Assembly (NCBI RefSeq): GCF_003813775.1 | Contig: NZ_RPDH01000001.1 | Location: 2,232,001-2,296,000 of the forward strand | Reading direction: 5' to 3' | Length of the DNA: 64,000 nucleotides | Origin: Chitinophaga lutea | Lineage (GTDB): Bacteria > Bacteroidota > Bacteroidia > Chitinophagales > Chitinophagaceae | Part shown: positions 1 to 8,257 of the stretch, piece by piece | Numbering within the stretch: the stretch's first letter is position 1 | Layout: each line of letters opens with the position of its first letter | Notes under the pieces: model-generated | Database searches by the model: none | What the model was told of the DNA's origin: nothing | Seen by the model: only the letters and a program-made list of their open reading frames with translations | Program-made: the position numbers and the translations under genes

Positions 1-1287
1 CTCTTCGTCGCCGATGATGCGGCCCTGTTCCATGTCCACCACGAACATCTTGCCGGGCTGCAGGCGGCCTTTTTCTTTCACGTTTTTCGGATCGATGGGC
101 AGTACGCCGGCTTCAGACGCCATGATCACACGATCGTCTTTCGTTACCACGAAGCGGGAAGGGCGGAGTCCGTTCCGGTCGAGGGTGGCGCCGATGATCT
201 TGCCGTCGGTGAAAGAGATGGAGGCCGGGCCGTCCCAGGGTTCCATCAGGGAGGCATGGTACTCGTAGAATGCTTTCTTCACCGGGTCCATCGCGTCGTT
301 GCCATCCCATGCTTCGGGGATGAGCATCATCATCACGTGCGGCAGGGAGCGGCCGGTGAGGTTGAGCAGTTCAATCACGTTATCGAGGCTGGCGGAGTCG
401 GACTGGCCTTCTTCCACGATCGGGGCGAGCATTTCCATCTCTTCCGGCGTGAAATATTTGGTCACGAAGCTGTTCTCGCCGGCGCGGAGCCAGTTGAGGT
501 TGCCTTTCAGGGTGTTGATCTCACCGTTGTGGGCAATGTACCGGAACGGATGCGCCAGTTTCCAGCTGGGGAAAGTATTGGTGGCGAAACGGCTGTGGAT
601 AAGCCCGAATGCGGATACCATCCTTTCGTCGCGCAGGTCCGTATAATAATGGCCTACCTGGTAAGTGGTGAGCTGGCCTTTGTATACGATGATCTTGTGC
701 GAGAGGGAGGCGAAATAGATCTCGGCTTTGTCTTTCGGAATGGAGTTCCGTACCGTTTTGGTAATATAATTACGCAGCACGAACAGTTTGCGCTCGAATT
801 CTTCCGGGTCGGAGATCTGGTAGGGGCAGGCGATAAACAGCTGTTCGATTTCCGGTTCAACGGAAAGCGCGGTTTCACCGATGCCGTCGGGACGAACGGG
901 CACTTTACGGTAGCCCAGGATGTCGAGCCCTACTTTTTCGGCGCAGCGTTGTATGATTTCGCGGCACTCTTCGCGCCAGCGGGGTTCTTTCGGGAAGAAT
1001 ACCATGCCCACACCGTATTTACCGGTTTCCGGGAGACGAATGCCCAGTTTCAGGCATTCCGCATATAAAAACTCGTGCGGCATCTGGATCAGAATACCGG
1101 CCCCGTCACCTGTCGTACGCTCACAACCGCAGGCACCGCGATGTTCCATGTTTTCCAACATGGTCAAAGCATCCCGGATGATCTGGTGGGACTTGCGCCC
1201 CTTAATATGTGCGGTAAAGCCTGTACCGCACGCGTCGTGTTCAAATTCCGGACGATACAAACCTTGCTCTTGGCTCACTTTTCGCAT
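1..1287 (-). CDS. gltB: Glutamate synthase large subunit, N-terminal part (cut by window edge)
   Basis: The large chain of glutamate synthase takes the amide of glutamine and transfers it to 2-oxoglutarate to make two glutamates in the cytoplasm. The visible 429 codons run off the left edge without a stop. Residues 17-24 read HDACGTGF, placing the class II amidotransferase nucleophile at Cys20 behind a short propeptide that would be removed. Further on are the typical GATase2 blocks RFATNTFPSW, HNGEINTL and DRNGLRPSR. The ATG at 1285-1287 is chosen because it gives the usual short propeptide length. A TATCTTTA sequence at 1380-1387 (minus strand) could be a promoter -7 element with a leader of about 90 nt. 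The synthase and FMN/Fe-S domains, and any gltD, lie outside the window. Confidence 0.95.
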   Translation of the reverse strand, partial: MRKVSQEQGLYRPEFEHDACGTGFTAHIKGRKSHQIIRDALTMLENMEHRGACGCERTTGDGAGILIQMPHEFLYAECLKLGIRLPETGKYGVGMVFFPKEPRWREECREIIQRCAEKVGLDILGYRKVPVRPDGIGETALSVEPEIEQLFIACPYQISDPEEFERKLFVLRNYITKTVRNSIPKDKAEIYFASLSHKIIVYKGQLTTYQVGHYYTDLRDERMVSAFGLIHSRFATNTFPSWKLAHPFRYIAHNGEINTLKGNLNWLRAGENSFVTKYFTPEEMEMLAPIVEEGQSDSASLDNVIELLNLTGRSLPHVMMMLIPEAWDGNDAMDPVKKAFYEYHASLMEPWDGPASISFTDGKIIGATLDRNGLRPSRFVVTKDDRVIMASEAGVLPIDPKNVKEKGRLQPGKMFVVDMEQGRIIGDEE

Positions 1288-1511
1288 TGGCTATATAGAT
1301 TTTTTCCTTTTCAGATACACGCTCCCCGTCAGGGACTTTCCCCCGGGTGGATGTACCGTAATTGCTTTTGGGAACGGTTTAAAGATACTAAAGGATCGCG
1401 GTATTTTTTACATAAAACTCTATTAAACGGTAAAAATTTAGAAATATTTAAAATCGGCAGCCGGTCTATTTGAAATTTATGAAAATTGAAAGGGGTTTTG
1501 GGCAACAAAAA

Positions 1512-1530
1512 GGCCGGGTTGATCCCGGCC
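1512..1530 (-). terminator. Rho-independent terminator of the GHL10 gene
   Basis: A perfect 7-bp stem GGCCGGG/CCCGGCC (1512-1518 with 1524-1530) has a 5-nt loop. Read on the minus strand it is followed by TTTTTGTT. It lies about 30 nt past the stop codon of the glycoside hydrolase. Confidence 0.85.
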
Positions 1531-1560
1531 GTGGTAATAAGTTGTGTAAAACTATGTGCG

Positions 1561-3099
1561 TCAGGGTTCGAAGTCGAATTCCACCTTCCCGTTTTTCACG
1601 AAAACCCGCATGGGATCGCTGATCATGCTCTCGTTCTGCATACGGTCAAGAGCGGTAACGATATAAATATAACTACGCCCCTTAATATAACTATGGTCGA
1701 TCACCATCGGGTCGGGCATCTGCGGAATGAGCCCGATGATCTTCGTGGGGTCGTTGATATTGATCACCTGCCCCTCCTCGAAACGGTACAGCACGAACTG
1801 CCGCGTCTGACCGCTGGTGTCGTCGTCGGCCCAGCGGATCTCCAGCCCGTCGGGTTTTTCGAACGCGTCCGTGAAATAGGGCGCTTTGGGCGCCGTATTG
1901 TCGAGCCAGGGCATGGTAGGCCGCAGGGCGGGGTAGCGGTAGAGGTGGTTGCGCATGGAGTCGGTAATGCCGAGGGGGTTGCCGTCGAACGACTTTGAAC
2001 TGTAAAAAGCGCTGCCCTGGATGGTGCTCAGGGCACGGGTAGCCTGTACCTGGCGCGGCAGCTCCCCGGGATCGCGCCAGCTGGCGGAGCTTCCCAGGCG
2101 GTAAGCGCCGTGGCCGATATACATATGGCGGCCGTAACTGTGGGCGCCCCACCAGTTCACCAGTACCTCGTACGGAACGAGCCGGTGGCCGAACTCCCAG
2201 TACAGCTGCGGCATGAGGTAATCGATCCAGCCCAGGCGCTGCCATTTGGTGACGTCCGCATACAGGTCGTCGTAGTTGGAGAGGCCGCGGGTGGCCGAGC
2301 CGTCGGGATCTTTATCCCGGTTGCGCCATACGCCGAAGGGGCTGATGCCGAATTTCACCCAGGGTTTTTCCGCCTTGATGGCGGCGCCGAGCATCTGGAT
2401 GATGGTATCTACGTTGGACCGCCGCCAGTCGTCGATGAAGCGGCCTTTGCCGTACGTCCGGTAAGAATTGCCGTCGGGGAATTCGCGGTTGGCGATCCGG
2501 TAAGGGTAAAAATAATCGTCGAAATGCACGGCGTCGATGTCGTAGCGCTTCACCACGTCGCGGATCACATCGGTCACATAGGTCCGCACCTCGGGGATGC
2601 CGGGGTCGAAGTACCGCTTGTCGCCGTAGGTAACGAACCACTGCGGTTTCAGCCGGGTGATGTGGTTGGGGGCAACGCTGCTGGTGCGGATGTTGGCGAT
2701 GGCGCGGTAAGGATTGAACCAGGCGTGGAACTCCATGCCGCGTTTATGCGTTTCCGTGACCATGAACTCCAGCGGATCGTAATAGGGGATGGGCGGCTGA
2801 CCCTGCCTGCCGGTGAGATATTCGCTCCAGGGCTCGTAGGGCGAAGCATAAAACGCGTCGCTCACCGGGCGTACCTGGAAAATGATGGCGTTGATGCCGT
2901 TGCGCTGGTGCCGGTCGAGCAGGGCGATAAACTCCTGCTGTTGCTGCTGTGAGCTGAGGCCTTTCCTCGACGGATAGTCGATGTTCTCGATAGTGGCCAC
3001 CCATACCGCCCTCAATTCCCTTTTGGGAGGCAACTGCCCTTTGCCTTGCTGCACCATGCCGCCGCACAATAATAATCCAGCCAATAGATACTTCACCAT
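1561..3099 (-). CDS. GHL10-type (DUF187) family 10-like glycoside hydrolase, secreted
   Basis: This 512-residue protein starts with a hydrophobic signal peptide (about residues 1-21). The GHL10/YngK-type TIM-barrel follows: RAVWVATIENIDYPS near residue 29, FQVRPVSDAFY, the acidic strand AVHFDDYFYPY, GISPFGVWRN and YLMPQLYWE. The C-terminal part, from about residue 405, looks like a fibronectin type III-like beta domain. Family members hydrolyse polysaccharides or peptidoglycan-related glycans outside the cytoplasm, but the substrate cannot be read from sequence. It stands alone on the minus strand with its own terminator. The start ATG is at 3097-3099, and a TATTTTCG element lies about 32 nt upstream. 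Confidence 0.88.
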   Translation of the reverse strand: MVKYLLAGLLLCGGMVQQGKGQLPPKRELRAVWVATIENIDYPSRKGLSSQQQQQEFIALLDRHQRNGINAIIFQVRPVSDAFYASPYEPWSEYLTGRQGQPPIPYYDPLEFMVTETHKRGMEFHAWFNPYRAIANIRTSSVAPNHITRLKPQWFVTYGDKRYFDPGIPEVRTYVTDVIRDVVKRYDIDAVHFDDYFYPYRIANREFPDGNSYRTYGKGRFIDDWRRSNVDTIIQMLGAAIKAEKPWVKFGISPFGVWRNRDKDPDGSATRGLSNYDDLYADVTKWQRLGWIDYLMPQLYWEFGHRLVPYEVLVNWWGAHSYGRHMYIGHGAYRLGSSASWRDPGELPRQVQATRALSTIQGSAFYSSKSFDGNPLGITDSMRNHLYRYPALRPTMPWLDNTAPKAPYFTDAFEKPDGLEIRWADDDTSGQTRQFVLYRFEEGQVININDPTKIIGLIPQMPDPMVIDHSYIKGRSYIYIVTALDRMQNESMISDPMRVFVKNGKVEFDFEP

Positions 3100-3590
3100 T
3101 TTTTCCTGTTACGTTTATCCCTGAAAATTGCGAAAATAAAGCGCCGGGTGCCAAATCCCAAATGCGGAACACACTCATTACCAGCAAATGTGACGCCGGA
3201 ATAACGGCAGGATAAAAATTTAAGTGCGTTTTAAGGTTGTTGATAAGTGATGAATGAACAGGGAAAACCCGGCATTGAGCCTGCGTGTATAAAGCAAGCG
3301 TCCGGCCGGGGCTGGCGCAACGCTGTCCGGGAATGGATGTACCGCGCTGTGCCGTGTACACGGTTTCGGAAAAGACGGAATGCTCCGGCATGGCAACCCC
3401 GGCGAATTTGCACATCATTGTTTTATCAACGGCTGTGCCGCTGGTAATTGTTGCCGGTCATGAAGCACGGCCGGAAGGAACGCCGGGTCGCAGCATGCGG
3501 GGTGTTACCGCTGTTCCCGGTCGCCTTTAATTACCGGTACTTCCATTCCTCCCAAAACAGTTGTATTTTGATACGACACATTCCACGCGC
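3100..3590. other. Divergent intergenic region, no gene seen
   Basis: This 491-bp stretch separates the GHL10 gene (minus) from the DUF3500 gene (plus). The short open frames here have no recognisable protein sequence, signal peptide or family motif. No RNA gene was recognised. It should hold both promoters. A TATTTTG motif at 3564-3570, about 20 nt before the DUF3500 start, is a weak -7 candidate. Confidence 0.5.
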
Positions 3591-4622
3591 ATGAAAAGTC
3601 ACTTCCTCCTCATATCTATATTACTGTTTCGGGGCACGGCATTTTCACAGTCCGCTCCCGGCGACATCGAAAAAGCCGCAAAGGCGTTTATCGCCGTACT
3701 GGACACGGCACAATGCCGCCAGGCCTGTTTTCCCTGGGACGAAGAAGAGCGTTTCAACTGGCATTTCGTTCCCCGCGCCCGGAAAGGGCTGCCGTTGAAA
3801 GAAATGACCGACGCCCAGCGCAGCAAGGCATATATGCTGCTGAAAACCTGCCTCAGCGGTGAAGGCTATAAAAAAGCCACCGCCATCGTGGAAACCGAGC
3901 ACATCCTGCGCGCCCTCGAAGGCCGCGGCCCGGACGATGGTTACCGCGACCCGGGTAAATATTATTTTTCCTTTTTCGGGGAGCCCGCTACGGGCAAGCC
4001 CTGGGGCTGGCGGATGGAAGGGCATCACCTCTCCCTCAATTTTTCGGCTGCCGACCGCACCCTGATCACCGGCACCCCGGCGTTCATGGGCGCCAACCCC
4101 GCCATTGTGCCGGACGGCCCGCAGAAAGGGCAACAGATATTAAAAGAAGAATCCCTCCTGGCGTTCGACCTGCTTAAAACCTTCAACGGCGACCAACTCG
4201 CCAAAGCCGTGATCGCCGAAAAAGCCCCGGCCGACATCATCACGGGCAACAAACGGAAAGCCTGGCTGCAGGACCCGCCGGGACTGGGCTATGCCGAGCT
4301 TCAGCCGGCCCAGCAACAGCAGCTCAAAAAGCTGGTGGCCGTGTACGTAGACCGTTACACCAAGCTGATGGCCGATTTGCTATGGAAAGAAATAACCGCC
4401 GCCGGCTGGGCGAACCTGCATTTTGCCTGGGCGGGCGGCAAAACCTGGGGCGCCGGGCACTACTACCGCATCCAGGGCCCCACATTCATTATCGAATACG
4501 ACAATACCCAGAACAACGCCAATCACGTGCATACCACTTTCCGGGATCTGAAGAACGATTTCGGGGAAGATGTGCTTTTACGGCATTATAAACAGGGGCA
4601 TGCCAAAGTGAAGGCTCCGTAA
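3591..4622 (+). CDS. DUF3500 family secreted protein
   Basis: The product has 343 residues with a clear signal peptide (hydrophobic core to about residue 20, ending FSQ). The DUF3500 pattern is recognisable: RFNWHFVPRARKGLPL, the segment DPGKYYFSFFGEPA, GWRMEGHHLSLNF, and the C-terminal YYRIQGPTFIIEYDNTQ followed by NHVHTTFRD. Many members are secreted proteins of unknown activity. Conserved His residues (GHH, NHVH) suggest a metal or substrate site, but this is inference. The ATG at 3591 is preferred over a start 30 nt upstream because it begins directly at the signal peptide. The gene is followed at once by a long inverted repeat. Confidence 0.85.
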   Translation: MKSHFLLISILLFRGTAFSQSAPGDIEKAAKAFIAVLDTAQCRQACFPWDEEERFNWHFVPRARKGLPLKEMTDAQRSKAYMLLKTCLSGEGYKKATAIVETEHILRALEGRGPDDGYRDPGKYYFSFFGEPATGKPWGWRMEGHHLSLNFSAADRTLITGTPAFMGANPAIVPDGPQKGQQILKEESLLAFDLLKTFNGDQLAKAVIAEKAPADIITGNKRKAWLQDPPGLGYAELQPAQQQQLKKLVAVYVDRYTKLMADLLWKEITAAGWANLHFAWAGGKTWGAGHYYRIQGPTFIIEYDNTQNNANHVHTTFRDLKNDFGEDVLLRHYKQGHAKVKAP

Positions 4623-4726
4623 AAGACGAACCTACAACGAAGCTACAACGAACCTACAACGAATCTTCCCTTTTGGGCGTAGGTTCGTCTTTCCCCTAGT
4701 GTAGGTTCGTTGTAGGTTCGTCTTTT
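4621..4726. repeat. 26-bp inverted repeat with internal 11-bp tandem repeats
   Basis: The arms 4621-4646 and 4701-4726 are inverted copies with one mismatch, enclosing a 54-bp loop. The left arm begins within the stop codon of the DUF3500 gene. Inside are three tandem 11-mers, CCTACAACGAA, GCTACAACGAA and CCTACAACGAA, at 4631-4663. A further inverted copy of the same word lies at 4679-4690. The right arm ends in TCTTTT, so the structure may act as an unusually long terminator. The internal word repetition is more than a terminator needs. Confidence 0.8.
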
Positions 4727-5320
4727 GCCCTCAGAATCTCCACTCAGATCAAATTTTTGTCCATTCGCGTACAATTTCAGGCCGGGATCGGGGCAGCGGG
4801 ATAACATGACGCCCCCCGGTCGATATTCACCCATATTCTGCACTCATGCACATTTTTGCCTGCGGGTTAATGAGGATTTTTTACAGCACAGGATAAAAAT
4901 GGCGGGCATGGTCGATTTTAGCCACATTCTACACTTATGCACATTTTGCCCTGCGGGTTAAGGGGAATTTTACAGCACAGGATAAAAATGGCGGCATGGT
5001 CGATTTTAGCCATATGCTGCACTCGTGCACATTTTCCCCTCCCGGCAAGGGAGGCGGGCATTGCGAGAACAGTGGACGAGGATAGGGTTACCAAAGCACT
5101 GACATCCATACAATACACCCGAACAGGTGGAAAAAGCGCCCGGCGGTGTGTGGGAAGCCGCTAAACGCCGGCAAATGGGGCTTAAAATGATGGATTCTTC
5201 GCATCGAGGCAGGCAAGCGGGCAAAAACCACCCGGCAAAAGGGGAAAAGACCCTTCCTCCGCTCTGCAGTACATGAACAAAAATGTGGAATTATACCGGG
5301 AAAGAAGCCGCCGGCGCGGG
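4727..5320. other. Gene-free spacer carrying the tandem repeat
   Basis: Between the inverted repeat and mgsA no convincing coding sequence is present. Apart from the 4820-5040 tandem repeat I see only unstructured sequence, with no RNA gene and no clear terminator for mgsA. Confidence 0.5.
4820..5040. repeat. Imperfect tandem repeat of about 90 bp, two full copies plus a partial third
   Basis: Unit 1 is 4820-4911 (92 bp), unit 2 is 4912-4999 (88 bp), and unit 3 starts at 5000 and fades after about 40 bp. Each unit opens with TCGAT followed by a CATA/CATT stretch and a TGCAC word. It continues through TGCGGGTTAA and ends with ACAGCACAGGATAAAAATGG. In units 1 and 3 the TGCAC word is a small palindrome (TGCACTCATGCA and TGCACTCGTGCA). 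No protein reading is plausible. Confidence 0.85.
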
Positions 5321-5773
5321 TTATACTTTGCGGCCCAGGTACTGGCTGTAGTCAGGCAGTATGGCCGAATATTCCTGGTGCATCAGGGGCGATGTGAGCA
5401 GGAAGTCCGCCGAAGCGCGGTTGCTGGCCATGGGAATGTTCCATACCACACCGAGCCGCAGCAGGGCTTTGATGTCCGGGTCGTGGGGCAGCGCCTCCAT
5501 CGGGTCCCAGAAAAAGATGATCACGTCGATGCGCCCTTCGGCCACCGCAGCCCCTATCTGCTGATCGCCGCCCAGGGGGCCGCTCAGCAGTTTGCGAACG
5601 GACACGTCCAGCGCCTCTTCGATGATTTTGCCGGTAGTACCCGTGGCATAAAGTTCGTGCCGGGCCAGCACGGTTTTGTTGTACACCGCCCATTCCAGCA
5701 TTTCAGCCTTCTTGTGGTCGTGCGCAATCAGCGCAATCCGCTTTCGGGCATGCAGAGTTTTAGTAAGTTGCAT
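5321..5773 (-). CDS. mgsA: Methylglyoxal synthase
   Basis: MgsA converts dihydroxyacetone phosphate to methylglyoxal and phosphate, a cytoplasmic bypass that relieves sugar-phosphate stress. The product has 150 residues, close to the 152 of the E. coli enzyme. It matches through SGPLGGDQQIG (catalytic Asp70), FFWDPMEALPHDPDIKALLRL, VWNIPMASN and the C-terminal PDYSQYL. The ATG at 5771-5773 gives the family length; the frame stays open far upstream, but that part is antisense to the nfu gene. It is divergent from nfu, with 117 bp between the starts. Confidence 0.96.
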   Translation of the reverse strand: MQLTKTLHARKRIALIAHDHKKAEMLEWAVYNKTVLARHELYATGTTGKIIEEALDVSVRKLLSGPLGGDQQIGAAVAEGRIDVIIFFWDPMEALPHDPDIKALLRLGVVWNIPMASNRASADFLLTSPLMHQEYSAILPDYSQYLGRKV

Positions 5774-5863
5774 ATTGCAAAAATAACTAAATAGATCAGC
5801 GTTTTTTAGTTTTCTCCGTTTCTTCCGGGAAAAAGAAGGGCCGGAAGTGTCGCCATTTTTCGC

Positions 5864-5871
5864 TAAATTTG
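5864..5871 (+). promoter_or_regulatory. -7 promoter element (TAAATTTG) of nfu
   Basis: This is an exact match to the TAnnTTTG consensus of the Bacteroidota primary sigma factor, 19 nt before the nfu ATG. No good -33 TTTG is visible. Confidence 0.55.
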
Positions 5872-5890
5872 CGGGAGAAAATTGTATATA

Positions 5891-6472
5891 ATGATAAAAA
5901 CAGGAAATCCCATTATTAGTATCTATACGGAAATGACGCCGAACCCGGAAACGATGAAGTTTGTGGTGAACAAGCTCCTGTATCCGAATAAATCTATCGA
6001 TTTCCCTGATGCGGCCAGCACCGAACCTTCGCCGCTGGCGGCAGAACTGTTCACGTTCCCCTTCATCAGGGGTGTGTTCATCTGCAGCAACTTCGTTACG
6101 CTTACCAAAACCAACGATACGGACTGGACGGATGTGATCCCGACCATCAAACAATTCCTGAAGGAATACCTGGAAGACAACCGCGCCGTGATCAATGAAG
6201 ATAAAATCGTGGCAGGTCCCGTATTTACCGGAGACGAAAGCGACGTAGTGCAACGTATCAAGGAATTGCTGGAAAATCATGTAAAACCCGCAGTGGAAAT
6301 GGACGGCGGCGCCATCCAGTTCAAAGACTACCAGGATGGTGTGGTGACCCTCATGCTGCAGGGCTCATGTTCCGGCTGCCCCTCTTCCATGATCACCCTC
6401 AAAGCCGGCATCGAAGGCATGATGAAAAGGATGATCCCCGAAGTGAAAGAAGTGGTGGCGGAAGCTGAATAA
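5891..6472 (+). CDS. NifU-like Fe-S cluster carrier (Nfu)
   Basis: This 193-residue protein joins an N-terminal Nfu_N domain (EMTPNPETMKFVVN near residue 17) to a C-terminal NifU domain with GSCSGCPSS. The pair Cys160/Cys163 should bridge a [4Fe-4S] cluster between two subunits. Such proteins deliver Fe-S clusters to apoenzymes in the cytoplasm. The ATG at 5891 is used rather than the TTG nine bases upstream. A -7 element lies just upstream and a good terminator (6501-6529) follows, so it is probably monocistronic. Confidence 0.93.
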   Translation: MIKTGNPIISIYTEMTPNPETMKFVVNKLLYPNKSIDFPDAASTEPSPLAAELFTFPFIRGVFICSNFVTLTKTNDTDWTDVIPTIKQFLKEYLEDNRAVINEDKIVAGPVFTGDESDVVQRIKELLENHVKPAVEMDGGAIQFKDYQDGVVTLMLQGSCSGCPSSMITLKAGIEGMMKRMIPEVKEVVAEAE

Positions 6473-6500
6473 GCCATAGTTGAGTGAATGATAGTGTTAG

Positions 6501-6529
6501 AAGCGCAGCCTTACCGGTTGCGCTTTTTT
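6501..6529 (+). terminator. Rho-independent terminator of nfu
   Basis: The stem AAGCGCAGCC/GGTTGCGCTT (6501-6510 with 6516-6525, one G-U pair) has a 5-nt loop and is followed by a T run to 6529. Confidence 0.85.
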
Positions 6530-6556
6530 CGTGTACGATTGTTTAGTTTTACACCC

Positions 6557-8212
6557 ATGAGATGGATTTTATTAGGATGCGCGCTGGGCGTTTGCAGCGC
6601 GCCCGTGAACGCACAGCAAACCGAAGCCGTGGTAACGTACGGTTTCCGGAACAACGGAAAAGAAACGCGCAGTGAACAGCAACTCTTTATCAAAGGCCCC
6701 CAGGTGCGGCTGGCGCCGCAGGGCAAACAAACCGAGCAGCAATTCCTCCACACCGGCCAGCAGGCCAGTTTCCAGGTGCTGGGCGGCTATACACTGAAAA
6801 AACCCTTCGCGGAATATGTGAAACCGGAACTGCTGCCGGGTACAGACACCATCCTGGGCATCCCCTGTAAAAAAGCAAAGGTCTTCATCCGCTCCAACAC
6901 CATCGAGGTTTGGTACACGAACGACCTGAAAATCAAAGGCACGCCCAACATCACCATCGCGCCGGGCCTGGGCCTCGTGCTGAAAACCATCCGCAACGGC
7001 AACGCGGAAACCTTCGCCAAAAACATCACCTACCGCCCGGTCACCAAAGAAGAGCTGTCGTGGCCGGCTTCGTGGGGCACGCTGGTAGACGAGCCCACGT
7101 ACCAGCGCCAGGTGATCGAAAGCCGCTACACCACCCTCGGTATATTCGACCGCGAGCAGATCGCCTTCGGCAACAATCCCGCCAACCCGGCGCCGAACCA
7201 GCTGAACACCGTTTACCGCTTTTCCGGCGGCACCGTTATCCTCAAAAAAGTAAGCCTGCCCGCCGCCAAACCGGGCCAGCGGCTGTTTGCGGAACTGGTG
7301 CAGTACTCCAACGGCGATGCGTACGACCGTACGGGATCCGTATTCATGATCCCCACCGACAAAGCGGTTTCTTTCCTCGACGGCCTTGAAAAAGGCGTAC
7401 AGGCGCTGCCGTTATACAACGCGCGCAACGGCAAAAAATACCAGGGCGTAACGGCTACTGACCAGTACCTGCCGCCGCTGGAACTGATGCGCTTTTTCAC
7501 GCCCTTCGGCGTGCGCCACTTCAACGCGCAGGCTAAAATCAAAGGGTACGACTGGGCGGACTCCGCCGTGTTCAAACAGGACATCACCGCGCTGCTGCCG
7601 CGCCTGCAGGGCGAGGTGTGGATCGGCATCTTCATCGGCAACTACGATAAAGGCGGGCACAAAGCCAGCCTCCAGTTCAAATATTATCCCGGTTACGACG
7701 GCGAAAACAGCGCCGCCTCCAAAACCTGGATCATGCCCGTGTTCAACAGCACCAACCTCATGGAAATGGCGGGACAGGAATACGGCACCATGTTCGACAC
7801 CGATTCCCTCACCGTAACGGTCAACATTCCCGAAGGCGTAAAGAACCTGAAGCTGCGTTATATCACCACCGGCCATGGCGGCTGGGGCGGCGGCGACGAG
7901 TTTGTGCCGAAACAGAACGAGATTTTTGCGGACGGCAAAAGAGTGTACCACTTTACCCCCTGGCGCGAAGACTGCGGCACATACCGCCTGCTCAACCCGG
8001 CATCCGGCAATTTCGGCAACGGCCTTTCGTCGTCCGACCTGAGCCGATCCAACTGGTGCCCGGGCACGCTCACCCTGCCGGTAGAGATCCCGCTGCACGA
8101 CCTGAAACCCGGCACGCATACGCTGCAGGTGGCCATCCCGCTGGGTAAACCCGAGGGCGGCAGCTTCAGCGCCTGGAACGTGTCCGGTGTGCTTATCGGC
8201 GACAAAGAATAA
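6557..8212 (+). CDS. PNGase F-like secreted protein with a GLPGLI-like N-terminal region
   Basis: The 551-residue product has a signal peptide (to about residue 20, ending VNAQ). A GLPGLI-like segment follows at about residues 20-160 (ILGIPCKKAKV, WYTNDLKIKG, IAPGLGLVLK). The rest, from about residue 175, resembles the two-domain fold of peptide-N-glycosidase F, which removes N-linked glycans from glycoproteins. By eye, DAYDRTGSVFM matches the WDRYANVY region of the Elizabethkingia enzyme, putting Asp257 at its catalytic Asp60. GGGDEFVPK puts Glu448 at its Glu206, and SNWCPGTLTLPVEI matches the C-terminal GWCPGMAVPTRI. The residue aligning with Glu118 appears to be Ile, so activity may differ. 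The start at 6557 begins the signal peptide. Confidence 0.8.
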   Translation: MRWILLGCALGVCSAPVNAQQTEAVVTYGFRNNGKETRSEQQLFIKGPQVRLAPQGKQTEQQFLHTGQQASFQVLGGYTLKKPFAEYVKPELLPGTDTILGIPCKKAKVFIRSNTIEVWYTNDLKIKGTPNITIAPGLGLVLKTIRNGNAETFAKNITYRPVTKEELSWPASWGTLVDEPTYQRQVIESRYTTLGIFDREQIAFGNNPANPAPNQLNTVYRFSGGTVILKKVSLPAAKPGQRLFAELVQYSNGDAYDRTGSVFMIPTDKAVSFLDGLEKGVQALPLYNARNGKKYQGVTATDQYLPPLELMRFFTPFGVRHFNAQAKIKGYDWADSAVFKQDITALLPRLQGEVWIGIFIGNYDKGGHKASLQFKYYPGYDGENSAASKTWIMPVFNSTNLMEMAGQEYGTMFDTDSLTVTVNIPEGVKNLKLRYITTGHGGWGGGDEFVPKQNEIFADGKRVYHFTPWREDCGTYRLLNPASGNFGNGLSSSDLSRSNWCPGTLTLPVEIPLHDLKPGTHTLQVAIPLGKPEGGSFSAWNVSGVLIGDKE

Positions 8213-8221
8213 TCTTCATAA

Positions 8222-8255
8222 GGGTTGATGAGTTTTTCATCAACCCCAATTTTTT
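8222..8255 (+). terminator. Terminator hairpin just upstream of pnuC
   Basis: A perfect 10-bp stem GGGTTGATGA/TCATCAACCC (8222-8231 with 8237-8246) is followed by AATTTTTT. It ends the PNGase F-like transcript, yet its T run stops only 2 nt before the pnuC ATG. Confidence 0.85.
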
Positions 8256-8257
8256 AT

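Noticed and set aside
1561..1600. A GGTTCGAAGTCGAATTCC sequence resembling a tRNA T-arm
   Set aside because: It lies inside the coding end of the GHL10 gene, and no acceptor stem, anticodon arm or 3' end can be drawn around it.
3231..3530. Short open frames in the gap before the DUF3500 gene
   Set aside because: Compositions are unlike proteins, frames on both strands overlap, and no start context, signal or motif is present.
5321..6280. A 319-codon minus-strand reading that includes mgsA
   Set aside because: Only the last 150 codons match methylglyoxal synthase. The upstream part is antisense to the nfu gene and has no family features.
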